In this document: in pieces, positions 1-5,547 of the stretch | Layout: every line of letters starts with the position of its first letter | How positions within the stretch are numbered: position 1 is the first letter of the stretch | Assembly (NCBI GenBank): GCA_910585615.1 | Contig: CAJUFO010000079.1 | Coordinates: 1 to 21,011, forward strand | DNA: 21,011 bases | Direction of reading: 5' to 3' | From: an uncultured Acetatifactor sp. | GTDB taxonomy: Bacteria > Bacillota > Clostridia > Lachnospirales > Lachnospiraceae | The notes under the pieces: model-generated | Database searches by the model: none | The model's input: only the letters and a program-made list of their open reading frames with translations | What the model was told of the DNA's origin: nothing | Made by a program: the position numbers and the translations under genes

Positions 1-32
1 TTCTCGTTGTCTACCAGTTCAAATATATCCAT
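1..32 (-). CDS. 5' end of an unidentified gene leaving the window
   Basis: An ATG at 32-30 opens a frame that runs off the left edge after ten codons (MDIFELVDNE). An AAGGA lies 11 nt upstream, which is longer than ideal spacing. It is on the strand of the ATPase/nuclease operon and about 35 nt beyond the small ORF at 68-148, so it could be the next cistron. The palindrome at 49-66 lies directly before it and may instead give it its own control. The product cannot be identified from ten residues, and the call rests only on the start codon, weak ribosome site and open frame. Confidence 0.35.
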   Translation of the reverse strand, partial: MDIFELVDNE

Positions 33-48
33 GTGGGTTCTTTTCCTT

Positions 49-66
49 AGTTAGTTGTTTCTAACT
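49..66. promoter_or_regulatory. AGTTAG-N6-CTAACT palindrome, possible operator
   Basis: Perfect 6-bp arms AGTTAG and CTAACT are separated by 6 nt, 17 nt before the ATG of the partial gene at the left edge. The same arms with the same spacing occur at 7179-7196, at the predicted transcription start of the ZIP transporter. Two copies of a 12-base fixed pattern in 21 kb is far above chance, so binding of one common repressor is a reasonable inference. Which protein binds is not visible here. Confidence 0.4.
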
Positions 67-67
67 T

Positions 68-148
68 CTAAAATTCCTGTCTCTCTGACTTCATCTGATT
101 CCTCATAACCGTCAGCCGCTTTCCATACTGTGTGGCTTCTTCAGACAT
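68..148 (-). CDS. 26-residue ORF overlapping the nuclease-like gene
   Basis: ATG at 148-146 overlaps the last codons of the nuclease-like gene: the start lies three bases before its TGA, within AATGTCTGA. The ORF runs 26 codons to TAG at 70-68. The peptide starts MSEEATQYGKRLTV and is charged and hydrophilic, with no motif I recognise. Its overlap geometry is typical of translational coupling, so it could be a tiny third component. It could equally be chance or the start of a gene cut short by mutation. No independent ribosome site was identified. Confidence 0.3.
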   Translation of the reverse strand: MSEEATQYGKRLTVMRNQMKSERQEF

Positions 149-734
149 TGATTTTAAATACCTTCTCCCAATATGTATCCGAATCCACCACCGAAACCTT
201 ACAATCCAACCACTGCATCTTCGACATAATATTCCGCTGCAATTCTGACATAATAGCTTTCTTCGGTCTGGTATGTGTTCCGAAATCCCCCTCTAAAACT
301 AAAATAATCAATTTCTTTTTCCCAGTCTGGGCAAATCTTTCTCCCGAAATCCCTGCTACTATTTCTTTTAAATTTCCCAAGGAATCCTTCCTGTCCCCAA
401 AAGAATAGGCACCGCACAAAGCCGCAAGCGTCATAGCCACCTTTTGCGCCACTTCAATATCCAGACTGTCTCGCCCTGATACATCGTGGGCAACATGCGC
501 CGTATCCCTTTTTTGATTGTTAGGGGCAATGCGCCACCTATTGTCCCCCTCGTGCCCCCGGCAGTTCTTCACCTCTATAAACGCAATCAAATCTTTCCCA
601 TCGGTAATGAAATCTACTCCTTTTGACTCCGGAAATCTATTAAAGCAATTCCTATAGAATAATTCCTCGTCAAACTTCACAGTCGTCCGATTATCCGGAA
701 ATTCAAACCACATACCGCTTTCCTCAATTACCAT
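141..734 (-). CDS. small PD-(D/E)XK-like protein paired with ATPase
   Basis: The product is 197 aa, taking ATG 734 as the start because AGAGGG lies 5 nt upstream. This start overlaps the end of the ATPase gene by 11 bp, so the two are almost certainly translated together. Residues 39-57 read GVDFITDGKDLIAFIEVKN: an aspartate (D41), a hydrophobic strand and E54-V-K56, the spacing of a PD-(D/E)XK nuclease core. A second hydrophobic strand (KKLIILVLEGDF) lies in the C-terminal third. There is no signal peptide or membrane segment, so it is cytoplasmic. By analogy with two-gene ATPase/effector defence modules, it would be the DNA- or RNA-cutting effector gated by its neighbour. The nuclease call rests on one motif and is inference; the gene call is firm. 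Confidence 0.8.
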   Translation of the reverse strand: MVIEESGMWFEFPDNRTTVKFDEELFYRNCFNRFPESKGVDFITDGKDLIAFIEVKNCRGHEGDNRWRIAPNNQKRDTAHVAHDVSGRDSLDIEVAQKVAMTLAALCGAYSFGDRKDSLGNLKEIVAGISGERFAQTGKKKLIILVLEGDFGTHTRPKKAIMSELQRNIMSKMQWLDCKVSVVDSDTYWEKVFKINV

Positions 735-1776
735 AGATAACCCTCTGCTCCCTGTCATACATGGCATCAAATTCCTGCATGATAGCATTATTCTTCAGAT
801 CCGAGGCCGCCTGCCCCATCTCGCATTTCAATTCCTGTGTTTCATCACGATACAAAGACAGAAAACGGATATCCAGATTGTCCGGGCACAATTCCGGGTA
901 GACTTTCAGCATATTGAATTCCTGCTGGACGAAATAATCATGTGTAGTCACGAAAATCTGGACACCCATCTTTGCCAGGGCAACCATAGCTTGGACAATA
1001 GGCCTGACCATCTTCGGATTCATATTCGTCTCAGGCTCATCCCAGAACAGAACCGTATCCTTGTTCAAACTGCCAGATGAAATCAAATATACAATCATGG
1101 AAAGCTTTCGATAGCCGTCAGATAACAAGCCCATCTCAAACTCGCCCTCGCCTTTTACATTCAAGTAGAACCTCTTATCCTTTTGTACTATCTGTCCTTT
1201 CATGATTTTCTCAAAATTTTTCAGTACCTCATTCTGCTCCTCTGTATTGGCCGTCTTCGAAAGAGGACGATCCAGCAGCTTTGCCAGGTCATAGTACATC
1301 TCTTCGAAGTCAATATGATATTCTTCATATAAGGTCGCAAAATGCTCAGTGGTTGATATCATTTCCTTCGTAGGGATATAGACAGCATCAAAGCTGGGAA
1401 ACGTACCTTCCAACTCTATATCCACATGATTCTCCCTCCTGCTTCCGAATCCAATCGAAAGCTTCTGCCCCTTATCGAAAACAGCAGAAAAATCCGTTCT
1501 GCTGCCGGATTTACGACTTACCAATCTGCCGATTTTCATTTCGTCCGGCCGGAAAACGCCCTGCAGTTTCTCTACAAAGCGCTGCTCGCCTATTTCTTTT
1601 GTCCCGGGTTTCAGGGCACCTTTGCTGATGGGTTTTAACATGGAATACATCACTTTCAATAAAGTGGTTTTTCCGGTACTGTTTTCCCCGCAGATAATGT
1701 TGATATTTTCCGACCAGTCAATTTCCGTTTCCTCAAACAGCATAAAATTTTTCAGCTTTAATGTCTTAACTTTCAT
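724..1776 (-). CDS. SMC/ABC-like AAA ATPase (AAA_15/AAA_21 type)
   Basis: The product is 350 aa. ATG 1776 is chosen because AGAGGTG lies just upstream; a longer in-frame start at 1821 lacks this. The N-terminus MKVKTLKLKNFMLF is typical of RecF/SMC-like ATPases. Walker A is GENSTGKT (30-37), the ABC signature-like LLSDGYRK is at 217-224, Walker B LFWDEPE is at 243-249 with catalytic E247, and the switch histidine in TTHD is H279. About 180 residues separate Walker A from the signature, too short for a long coiled coil. Relatives act as sensor and motor subunits in AriA (PARIS), AbiL, Septu and retron-associated ATPases. The directly coupled downstream gene is nuclease-like, which supports a defence or DNA-surveillance role. 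The exact system is not identified. Confidence 0.92.
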   Translation of the reverse strand: MKVKTLKLKNFMLFEETEIDWSENINIICGENSTGKTTLLKVMYSMLKPISKGALKPGTKEIGEQRFVEKLQGVFRPDEMKIGRLVSRKSGSRTDFSAVFDKGQKLSIGFGSRRENHVDIELEGTFPSFDAVYIPTKEMISTTEHFATLYEEYHIDFEEMYYDLAKLLDRPLSKTANTEEQNEVLKNFEKIMKGQIVQKDKRFYLNVKGEGEFEMGLLSDGYRKLSMIVYLISSGSLNKDTVLFWDEPETNMNPKMVRPIVQAMVALAKMGVQIFVTTHDYFVQQEFNMLKVYPELCPDNLDIRFLSLYRDETQELKCEMGQAASDLKNNAIMQEFDAMYDREQRVIYGN

Positions 1777-1837
1777 TGATGCACCTCTGCCATTCATAAA
1801 TGCATGATTATGATTCCCCAATCATCTGCCAAAACAC

Positions 1838-1882
1838 TCATTCAAAAAGCAAAAACAGAATTGCCAAAATAAGGAAGAACAT
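1838..1882 (-). CDS. micro-ORF for a hydrophobic peptide before the ATPase
   Basis: A strong ribosome site AGAGGAG lies 6 nt before ATG 1882. The ORF encodes MFFLILAILFLLFE and then TGA; an in-frame ATG two codons earlier would add MD but abuts the ribosome site. The product is almost wholly hydrophobic with one terminal acid, like type I toxin peptides or small membrane peptides. It ends 61 nt before the ATPase start with no terminator between, so it is probably the first cistron of that operon. The start region is one arm of a 14-bp inverted repeat whose other arm would lie at the 5' end of the same RNA. The ORF and ribosome site are visible; toxicity or a regulatory role is inferred. Confidence 0.4.
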   Translation of the reverse strand: MFFLILAILFLLFE

Positions 1883-1937
1883 ATCCATCTCCTCTTTCGT
1901 ATGCACAGACGATTCACTCGCCCTGGATATGTTCTTC
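1874..1937 (-). promoter_or_regulatory. inverted repeat masking the micro-ORF start
   Basis: Perfect 14-bp arms lie at 1924-1937 and 1874-1887, separated by 36 nt. In minus-strand RNA, GAAGAACAUAUCCA near the 5' end pairs with UGGAUAUGUUCUUC, which contains both candidate start codons of the hydrophobic micro-ORF. The AGAGGAG ribosome site sits immediately beside the stem. 5'-end pairing that shuts the initiation region is a known feature of several type I toxin mRNAs, and the structure could also act as a leader switch for the ATPase genes. A mobile-element end is an alternative reading. Confidence 0.5.
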
Positions 1938-1945
1938 TTTTTGTT

Positions 1946-1974
1946 ATTTTAGCATGCCCCCATAAATCCCGCAA
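1946..1974 (-). promoter_or_regulatory. extended -10 promoter for the ATPase operon
   Basis: On the minus strand, TAAAAT (1951-1946) is preceded by TGC, giving an extended -10. TTGCGG lies 17 nt further upstream as a weak -35. Transcription would start near 1939-1940, placing the repeat arm GAAGAACATATCCA at the very 5' end of the RNA. Confidence 0.45.
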
Positions 1975-2278
1975 TCGTTTTTTACGGCTGCCATTTCACA
2001 ACTGCTGCTCCGCAAAAGCCCCCCTGCTCAATCCTATCCGCGGCGCCAGGGAAAGACAATCCGCCTCACAGCAGATGAAACAGCCGCAAAGCCGTATCCG
2101 GCCCCACGCTCCCCACCTGCCTGGGAACCTCCCCGCCCACAAACGAATTCCCCGAAATATCTTTCCCTTGGAAAACGCCCAAAGATACTGGCTGAATGTC
2201 CCGAATTCTTCCCGCACCTGCCTGAAGCATTTTCATGCTTGACCAGCCCCAATTCTCCCATGCCGCAAGCATCACAGC

Positions 2279-2318
2279 GAGCGGGCGTATCGATTTCTTT
2301 CAATCAATACGCCCGCTC
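2279..2318. repeat. 12-bp perfect hairpin in the candidate RNA
   Basis: GAGCGGGCGTAT at 2279-2290 pairs perfectly with ATACGCCCGCTC at 2307-2318 around a 16-nt loop. It is not followed by a T-run on either strand, so it does not look like an intrinsic terminator. On the minus strand it lies just after an AAGGAGGT ribosome-site-like sequence (2350-2343) and overlaps the end of the 23-codon ORF. Confidence 0.6.
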
Positions 2319-2371
2319 ATTTCGCGTCGTCCAATGGACTTTACCTCCTTATTTAGTTTTTTCTCTTCCAT
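2300..2371 (-). CDS. 23-codon ORF within the leader/RNA region
   Basis: ATG 2371 has GGGTG directly upstream and lies one base after the TGA of an even shorter ORF. It encodes a lysine- and arginine-rich peptide starting MEEKKLNKEVKSIG and ends at TGA 2302-2300, inside the loop of the 12-bp hairpin. A consensus-like AAGGAGGT lies within the ORF without a good start codon behind it apart from a TTG opening a five-codon frame. It may be a leader peptide or chance within a structured RNA. Confidence 0.2.
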   Translation of the reverse strand: MEEKKLNKEVKSIGRREMSGRID

Positions 2372-2550
2372 TTCACCCTTTTGTGCTTTCCACGTTTTTT
2401 CTGTACTCCATGCACTGTAACGTTCTGGCAAATTCCGCTTCAGCAATCCGTTACTCTCTTCGTGTCTTGCACATTCTGTCTGGAACCTTTGCTGTTTATG
2501 AAATTTTTAATGGAAGACTTTGTTTTTTCCTCTCTCTTTATTGTGATTTT

Positions 2551-2579
2551 ATTATATGTTATTCTTTTATATTTGTCAA
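2551..2579 (-). promoter_or_regulatory. consensus sigma-A promoter, minus strand
   Basis: TTGACA (2579-2574) and TATAAT (2556-2551) are both perfect, with 17-nt spacing, and A+T-rich DNA upstream could act as an UP element. The predicted start is near 2544. No ordinary gene follows closely, which is why the stretch downstream is proposed as an RNA or a long leader. The DNA from about 2580 to 2770 is extremely A+T-rich and shows no other feature. Confidence 0.75.
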
Positions 2580-2772
2580 TACTTTTTTTGCGATTTTTAT
2601 TTATTTTTTTAAAATTATTATTTAATCATATTTTTTCCATGCAATAATTTGTTTTATATCATATTATATAAATTTATTCTACTTAAAACAATACACCCAT
2701 AACTATTTCCGCTTTTTAGGCAAATTCATACTTTAACTCTGGATAAGCCATAGAATTTTAATATATTTTTTA

Positions 2773-2812
2773 GACTTAATGCATTGTATTAAGTCAACAA
2801 CAGAATTATGAT
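2773..2812 (+). promoter_or_regulatory. promoter with overlapping palindrome before HEAT gene
   Basis: TTGTAT (2784-2789), a 17-nt spacer and TATGAT (2807-2812) form a plausible promoter about 75 nt before the HEAT-repeat gene. An inverted repeat GACTTAAT-N7-ATTAAGTC (2773-2795) covers the -35 element, which is where a repressor would act. The -35 match is poor. Confidence 0.35.
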
Positions 2813-2885
2813 ATATATTATCTAACATTATACCCCATGCACCAATGATGAATGGGCACACTCAGGAAAGAAGGCGTTAAAAGGC

Positions 2886-3224
2886 ATGGACAATGCACAC
2901 ACAATCGAAAAAATCAACAAACTGGCGGAAAAGAGAAAATCAGACAAAGTCATCAAATTCCTCAATTCCAAGGAAGAGGAAGTAGTGTTAGCGGCTCTGA
3001 AAGCGCTCAGCGAAATCAGGGACGAGGATAGCATCAATACCGTGGCCCACATGATTGACCACGAGGATCCGGTCATCCGCCGCGAGGCGGCCAAAGCGCT
3101 GGGCGGCATCGGTTCTGAGTACGCGAAGACCTATCTCCAGCACAGGATGGCAACGGAATCCGATGAAGCCGTAAAGAAAGCTATCATGGACGCACTGCAC
3201 GCCATTTCCGACAAAAAGGATTGA
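2886..3224 (+). CDS. small HEAT-repeat protein
   Basis: The product is 112 aa and entirely helical. After a short N-terminal helix, it has at least two HEAT/PBS-lyase-type repeats, seen in EEEVVLAALKALSEI (about 30-45) and DPVIRREAAKALGGIG (about 61-76), with a third degenerate unit to the end. Such repeats form alpha-solenoids used for protein-protein contacts; no catalytic residue is present. ATG 2886 is the only suitable start; GAAAGAAGG lies about 11 nt upstream. It stands alone, with its own candidate promoter and a strong terminator. A binding partner cannot be inferred. It contains no signal peptide or membrane segment. Confidence 0.85.
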   Translation: MDNAHTIEKINKLAEKRKSDKVIKFLNSKEEEVVLAALKALSEIRDEDSINTVAHMIDHEDPVIRREAAKALGGIGSEYAKTYLQHRMATESDEAVKKAIMDALHAISDKKD

Positions 3225-3232
3225 ATCACAGG

Positions 3233-3260
3233 GGGGCTGCCGACACGGCAGCCCCTTTTT
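3233..3260 (+). terminator. intrinsic terminator of the HEAT-repeat gene
   Basis: A 9-bp perfect stem GGGGCTGCC/GGCAGCCCC with a 5-nt loop is followed by TTTTT, 8 nt after the stop codon. It also lies downstream of the converging J-protein gene, but on that strand no T-run follows. Confidence 0.85.
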
Positions 3261-3314
3261 GTGCCTGGCGTTGCCTGTCTGACAGCCGCATGCCCGTGCA
3301 TCTCCATGCCCCTC

Positions 3315-4307
3315 TCAGCCCGCCCTGTGGTAAGCCCTGCCCTCACATGCCGCCTGGAATTCCCCAAGCTTCCGTTTCGCCTCCCCGCTCAGATGCTCCG
3401 GAACCTGAATCTGCACGGTCACGTATTGATCGCCGCGGACCTTCGGGTCTTTCATGGAGACAATCCCCTTTCCCTTCAGCCGGATTTTGGTGCCGGACTG
3501 GGTACCCTCCCGAATCTTGCAGAGCACCTTCCCGGAAAGGGTCTGCACCGCCGCCTCGCCGCCCAGCACCGCCGTGGAGAAGGGGATGTTCGCCACCGTG
3601 TACACATCCATGCCCTGCCGCTCAAAGCCCGGCTTCTTCCCCACGTTCACCTTCAGCAGCAGGTCTCCTGGGCTGCCGCCTCTTCCCCGGGCGCCTTTTC
3701 CTCTCAGGCGTATGCTCTTCCCGTCATCGATCCCCGCAGGAATCCGCACACGCAGGGACTGCCGGCCCGCCCCCTCCCCCGTGTCCAGGCGGAGGGTCTT
3801 CTCGCACCCGAAGGCCGCCTCCTCAAAGCTGACGGAAATCTCCGCCCGCAGATTTGCGCCGCCCCTTCCGAGCCCCTCCCCTAGGTCTTCGCCGAACATG
3901 CTTTTCAGGATATCGTCCATGCCGTCGCTTCCGAAGCGGTATTCATAGCGGTATCCGCCTCTGTCCCCGCTGCCGTAAGCCCGGCGGGTCTCCTGCCCTC
4001 CGTAGGCGCCGAAGCCTCCGAAGCCGTACATGTCTTCAAACGGATTTCCCCGGGAACCGGCATCCTGCGCCCCGCTGCCGTCAAACGCTGCGTGGCCGAA
4101 CCGGTCGTAGAGCCTGCGCTTCTCGGGGTCGCTCAGGATTTCGTAGGCCTGGGTGGCCTCTTTGAATTTCTCTTCCGCCCGGGCGTCACCTGCGCTGGTA
4201 TCCGGGTGGTATTTTTTCGCCAGCTTCCGATATGCTTTCTTTATGGTCTTGTCGTCCGCGCCGCGCTCCACTCCCAGCACCGCGTAGTAATCTCTTTTCG
4301 CTGCCAT
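3315..4307 (-). CDS. class B J-domain co-chaperone (CbpA/DnaJ-like)
   Basis: The product is 330 aa. It stimulates the ATPase of DnaK and delivers substrates to it. The J-domain occupies about residues 1-68 with the HPD motif at 34-36. A Gly/Phe/Tyr-rich linker runs to about 140, followed by two beta-sandwich substrate-binding domains and a C-terminal dimerisation segment. The four CXXCXGXG zinc repeats of true DnaJ are absent, which makes it a class B protein. ATG 4307 follows GGAGGAAAAAG. The gene lies 170 bp downstream of hsp20 on the same strand and is probably under the same CIRCE-controlled promoter, with a hairpin between that may lower its expression. Co-transcription with hsp20 suggests a holdase-to-DnaK handover pair. 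Confidence 0.93.
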   Translation of the reverse strand: MAAKRDYYAVLGVERGADDKTIKKAYRKLAKKYHPDTSAGDARAEEKFKEATQAYEILSDPEKRRLYDRFGHAAFDGSGAQDAGSRGNPFEDMYGFGGFGAYGGQETRRAYGSGDRGGYRYEYRFGSDGMDDILKSMFGEDLGEGLGRGGANLRAEISVSFEEAAFGCEKTLRLDTGEGAGRQSLRVRIPAGIDDGKSIRLRGKGARGRGGSPGDLLLKVNVGKKPGFERQGMDVYTVANIPFSTAVLGGEAAVQTLSGKVLCKIREGTQSGTKIRLKGKGIVSMKDPKVRGDQYVTVQIQVPEHLSGEAKRKLGEFQAACEGRAYHRAG

Positions 4308-4430
4308 CTTTTTCCTCCCGTCTCCGCGTCAGCCTCCGGTTCCCCTGCACGGCCTTCGGCCCACATGCCGCCTGCGCCTGCCCCGCTGGGGAATGGGCAG
4401 GCAGGTGTCCGGCGGCCCGTACAGCAAGAC

Positions 4431-4454
4431 ACCCCGCAGCATCTCCTGCGGGGT
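4431..4454 (-). terminator. hairpin between hsp20 and the J-protein gene
   Basis: A perfect 9-bp stem ACCCCGCAG/CTGCGGGGT with a 6-nt loop begins about 24 nt after the hsp20 stop. On the minus strand it is followed only by GTCTTGCTGT, so it is a weak terminator at best. It may partially terminate, or stabilise the hsp20 end of the message. Confidence 0.4.
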
Positions 4455-4477
4455 ATCCTGGCGGCCTGTGCAAAACA

Positions 4478-4930
4478 TTATCCCTCGATGGAGATGTAAT
4501 GCTTCTTCTCCTCCACTGCCTTCTTCTCCTCCTTGGGGATATGGAAGGTCAGGATGCCGTTCTCGTACTTGGGGTGGATGTCCTCCTCGGTCACATGCTC
4601 CCCTACGTAGAAGCTGCGGCTCATGCTCCCGGCGTAGCGTTCGCGCCTGACATAAGTCCCCTTCTCATCCTTCTCGTCCTTGTCCAATCCCTTGGCGGCG
4701 CTGACGGTGAGGTTGCCGTTCACAAGCTCCATCTGAATCTCGTCCTTTTTGAAGCCCGGCAGGTCGATGTCCACCTCGTAGCCGCCCTCCGTCTCCTTCA
4801 CATCAGTCTTCATCAGGTTCCTGGCGTGCTTGCCGTACAGCGTCCTGTCGATGTCAGGGAATGACGGAAACGCGAAATCCTCCATAAAGCTGTCGAACAA
4901 ATTATCTCTGAAAATACTGGGCATCATCAT
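4478..4930 (-). CDS. hsp20: small heat-shock protein, Hsp20/alpha-crystallin family
   Basis: The product is 150 aa, an ATP-independent holdase that binds unfolding proteins in the cytoplasm. A short N-terminal arm (about 1-40, MPSIFRDNLFDSF) precedes an alpha-crystallin domain at about 41-135, with the strand motif DIDLPGFKKDEIQMEL and the conserved YENGILTFHIPK near its end. A lysine-rich tail ends HYISIEG. The start is at 4930, the first of three consecutive ATG codons; AAAGGAG lies 9 nt upstream. It is the first gene after the CIRCE operator, so HrcA repression with release on heat shock is expected. The 5' untranslated region is about 120 nt. Confidence 0.95.
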   Translation of the reverse strand: MMMPSIFRDNLFDSFMEDFAFPSFPDIDRTLYGKHARNLMKTDVKETEGGYEVDIDLPGFKKDEIQMELVNGNLTVSAAKGLDKDEKDEKGTYVRRERYAGSMSRSFYVGEHVTEEDIHPKYENGILTFHIPKEEKKAVEEKKHYISIEG

Positions 4931-4969
4931 AAGTCATGTCTCCTTTCTGCATCTGCACTTTGCTATCCT

Positions 4970-5010
4970 CCGGCGCTGTCCTGTGAAGCGCCGGTTCCTT
5001 TGAACCCGGG
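4970..5010 (-). promoter_or_regulatory. two overlapping hairpins in the hsp20 5' UTR
   Basis: CCGGCGCT (4970-4977) pairs perfectly with AGCGCCGG (4987-4994). GGTTC (4993-4997) pairs with GAACC (5002-5006), with flanking CC/GG able to extend it. The two share bases 4991-4994, so the extended forms exclude each other. Neither reaches the ribosome site, so a thermometer role is speculative. Confidence 0.25.
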
Positions 5011-5060
5011 ATCCGATTGGCTCCTGCCTTTCGTTTTCTCTGTTCCCTTGTTCTATTTGT

Positions 5061-5089
5061 ACTATAACACTTATTTTAGCACTCGTCAA
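5061..5089 (-). promoter_or_regulatory. hsp20 operon promoter inside CIRCE
   Basis: On the minus strand TTGACG (5089-5084) and TATAGT (5066-5061) are 17 nt apart. The -35 element lies mostly within the CIRCE spacer, so HrcA bound to CIRCE would block polymerase directly. Predicted start is near 5054. Confidence 0.75.
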
Positions 5090-5102
5090 TAGGGAGTGCT
5101 AA
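5076..5102. promoter_or_regulatory. CIRCE operator (HrcA site)
   Basis: TTAGCACTC-N9-GAGTGCTAA is an exact match to the CIRCE consensus, the binding site of the heat-shock repressor HrcA in Firmicutes. It overlaps the minus-strand promoter of hsp20 and the J-protein gene. The plus-strand ribU promoter is more than 100 bp away and should be unaffected. Confidence 0.95.
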
Positions 5103-5207
5103 CAATTTTTGTGAAGATTCTGTGAACTGCACAGGCTTTATCTTTCCCGGAATCATTATAGAATATGAGAAGCTTTTCAATGGGTTCTGCCCTCCCGCAA
5201 AATGTTG

Positions 5208-5237
5208 TTGACCATGCCATGCCACCCGTGCTATAAT
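5208..5237 (+). promoter_or_regulatory. promoter of the FMN riboswitch/ribU unit
   Basis: TTGACC (5208-5213), an 18-nt spacer and TATAAT (5232-5237) preceded by TGC form a strong promoter. Predicted start is near 5244, about 20 nt before the riboswitch. Confidence 0.8.
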
Positions 5238-5263
5238 CCTTTCAACAACTGAATAGCAGGAAT

Positions 5264-5406
5264 GTCTTCAGGGCAGGGTGACTCTTCTCGGATGTCTGTG
5301 GTCTGAGAAGCAAGAATTCCCGATCGGCGGTGATAGTCCGCGGGCGCACATGCGCGGGGTTCGGTGAAATTCCGGAACCGACGGTATAGTCCGGATTTAA
5401 AGAAGG
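5264..5406 (+). promoter_or_regulatory. FMN riboswitch (RFN element)
   Basis: The conserved RFN blocks are present in order: TCTTCAGGGCAGGGTG at the start, TTCCCGATCGGCGGTGATAG, a variable GC-rich arm, GGTTCGGTGAAATTCCGGAACC, CCGACGGTATAGTC and the closing AAAGAAGG. The closing P1 strand pairs with the opening TCTT. It binds FMN and lowers expression of the downstream riboflavin transporter when flavin is plentiful. The 160 nt between aptamer and start codon hold the expression platform described in the next entry. Confidence 0.93.
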
Positions 5407-5508
5407 TGTGTCGGAATGGCCAGATGGTATCTGGCTTTTGTCTGCACTCTTTTTTGTCCGCCTGTGAACTGCTCTGTAGGCAATTTCGATGCACCTGAAA
5501 CGAAAAAA

Positions 5509-5547
5509 ATGACACCTGAAAGGCCTTTCGCCGCTTTCAGGTGTCAT
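5509..5547. terminator. expression-platform hairpin before ribU
   Basis: A perfect 14-bp stem ATGACACCTGAAAG/CTTTCAGGTGTCAT has an 11-nt loop. On the plus strand no T-run follows, so it is a weak intrinsic terminator for ribU. On the minus strand it is followed by seven T residues, a strong terminator shape for antisense RNA. CCTGAAA in the left arm, and again at 5493-5499, is complementary to the TTTCAGG that contains the ribU ribosome site (5552-5558). This suggests FMN-dependent masking of translation rather than classical termination. Confidence 0.55.

Larger units (their letters stand above)
1955..2544 (-). ncRNA. candidate structured RNA or long leader
   Basis: A consensus promoter (2551-2579) would start a minus-strand RNA near 2544. 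Across the next 590 nt I find no convincing gene. The RNA strand is purine-rich and holds several perfect local helices: GTAACG/CGTTAC (2454-2449 with 2422-2417), GTCC-ATT-GGAC (2339-2329), a 12-bp stem (2318-2307 with 2290-2279), AAGCAT-GAAA-ATGCTT with a GNRA-type loop (2240-2225), and GCCG-GATA-CGGC (2102-2091). No intrinsic terminator was seen before the ATPase promoter, so it may be a long leader for that operon. It may be a known large RNA class such as ROOL, GOLLD or OLE, or unrelated to them. The 3' end given is arbitrary. Confidence 0.3.

Noticed and set aside
1810..1825. ATGATT-CCCC-AATCAT hairpin between the micro-ORF and the ATPase start
   Set aside because: Only 6 bp with no T-run; too weak to call a terminator, so co-transcription is still assumed.
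1901..2242. Plus-strand open frame of 113 codons
   Set aside because: No ribosome site, Arg/Pro/His-rich with no recognisable pattern, and it runs opposite the hairpin-rich minus-strand region.
2034..2303. Minus-strand open frame of about 89 codons beginning at TTG in the hairpin loop
   Set aside because: Start lies inside a stable hairpin loop, composition is Gly/Arg/Cys-rich, and overlapping frames are equally open. No family resemblance was seen.
2239..2625. Plus-strand open frame with a hydrophobic Phe/Ile/Tyr-rich end
   Set aside because: The hydrophobicity comes from T-rich DNA; no ribosome site, and the frame overlies the perfect minus-strand promoter.
3221..4165. Several plus-strand open frames opposite the J-protein gene
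   Set aside because: Antisense shadows in G+C-rich coding DNA; Arg/Pro/Ser-rich, no ribosome site.
5231..5547. Minus-strand open frames across the ribU leader
   Set aside because: They run through the conserved FMN aptamer and have no ribosome site.
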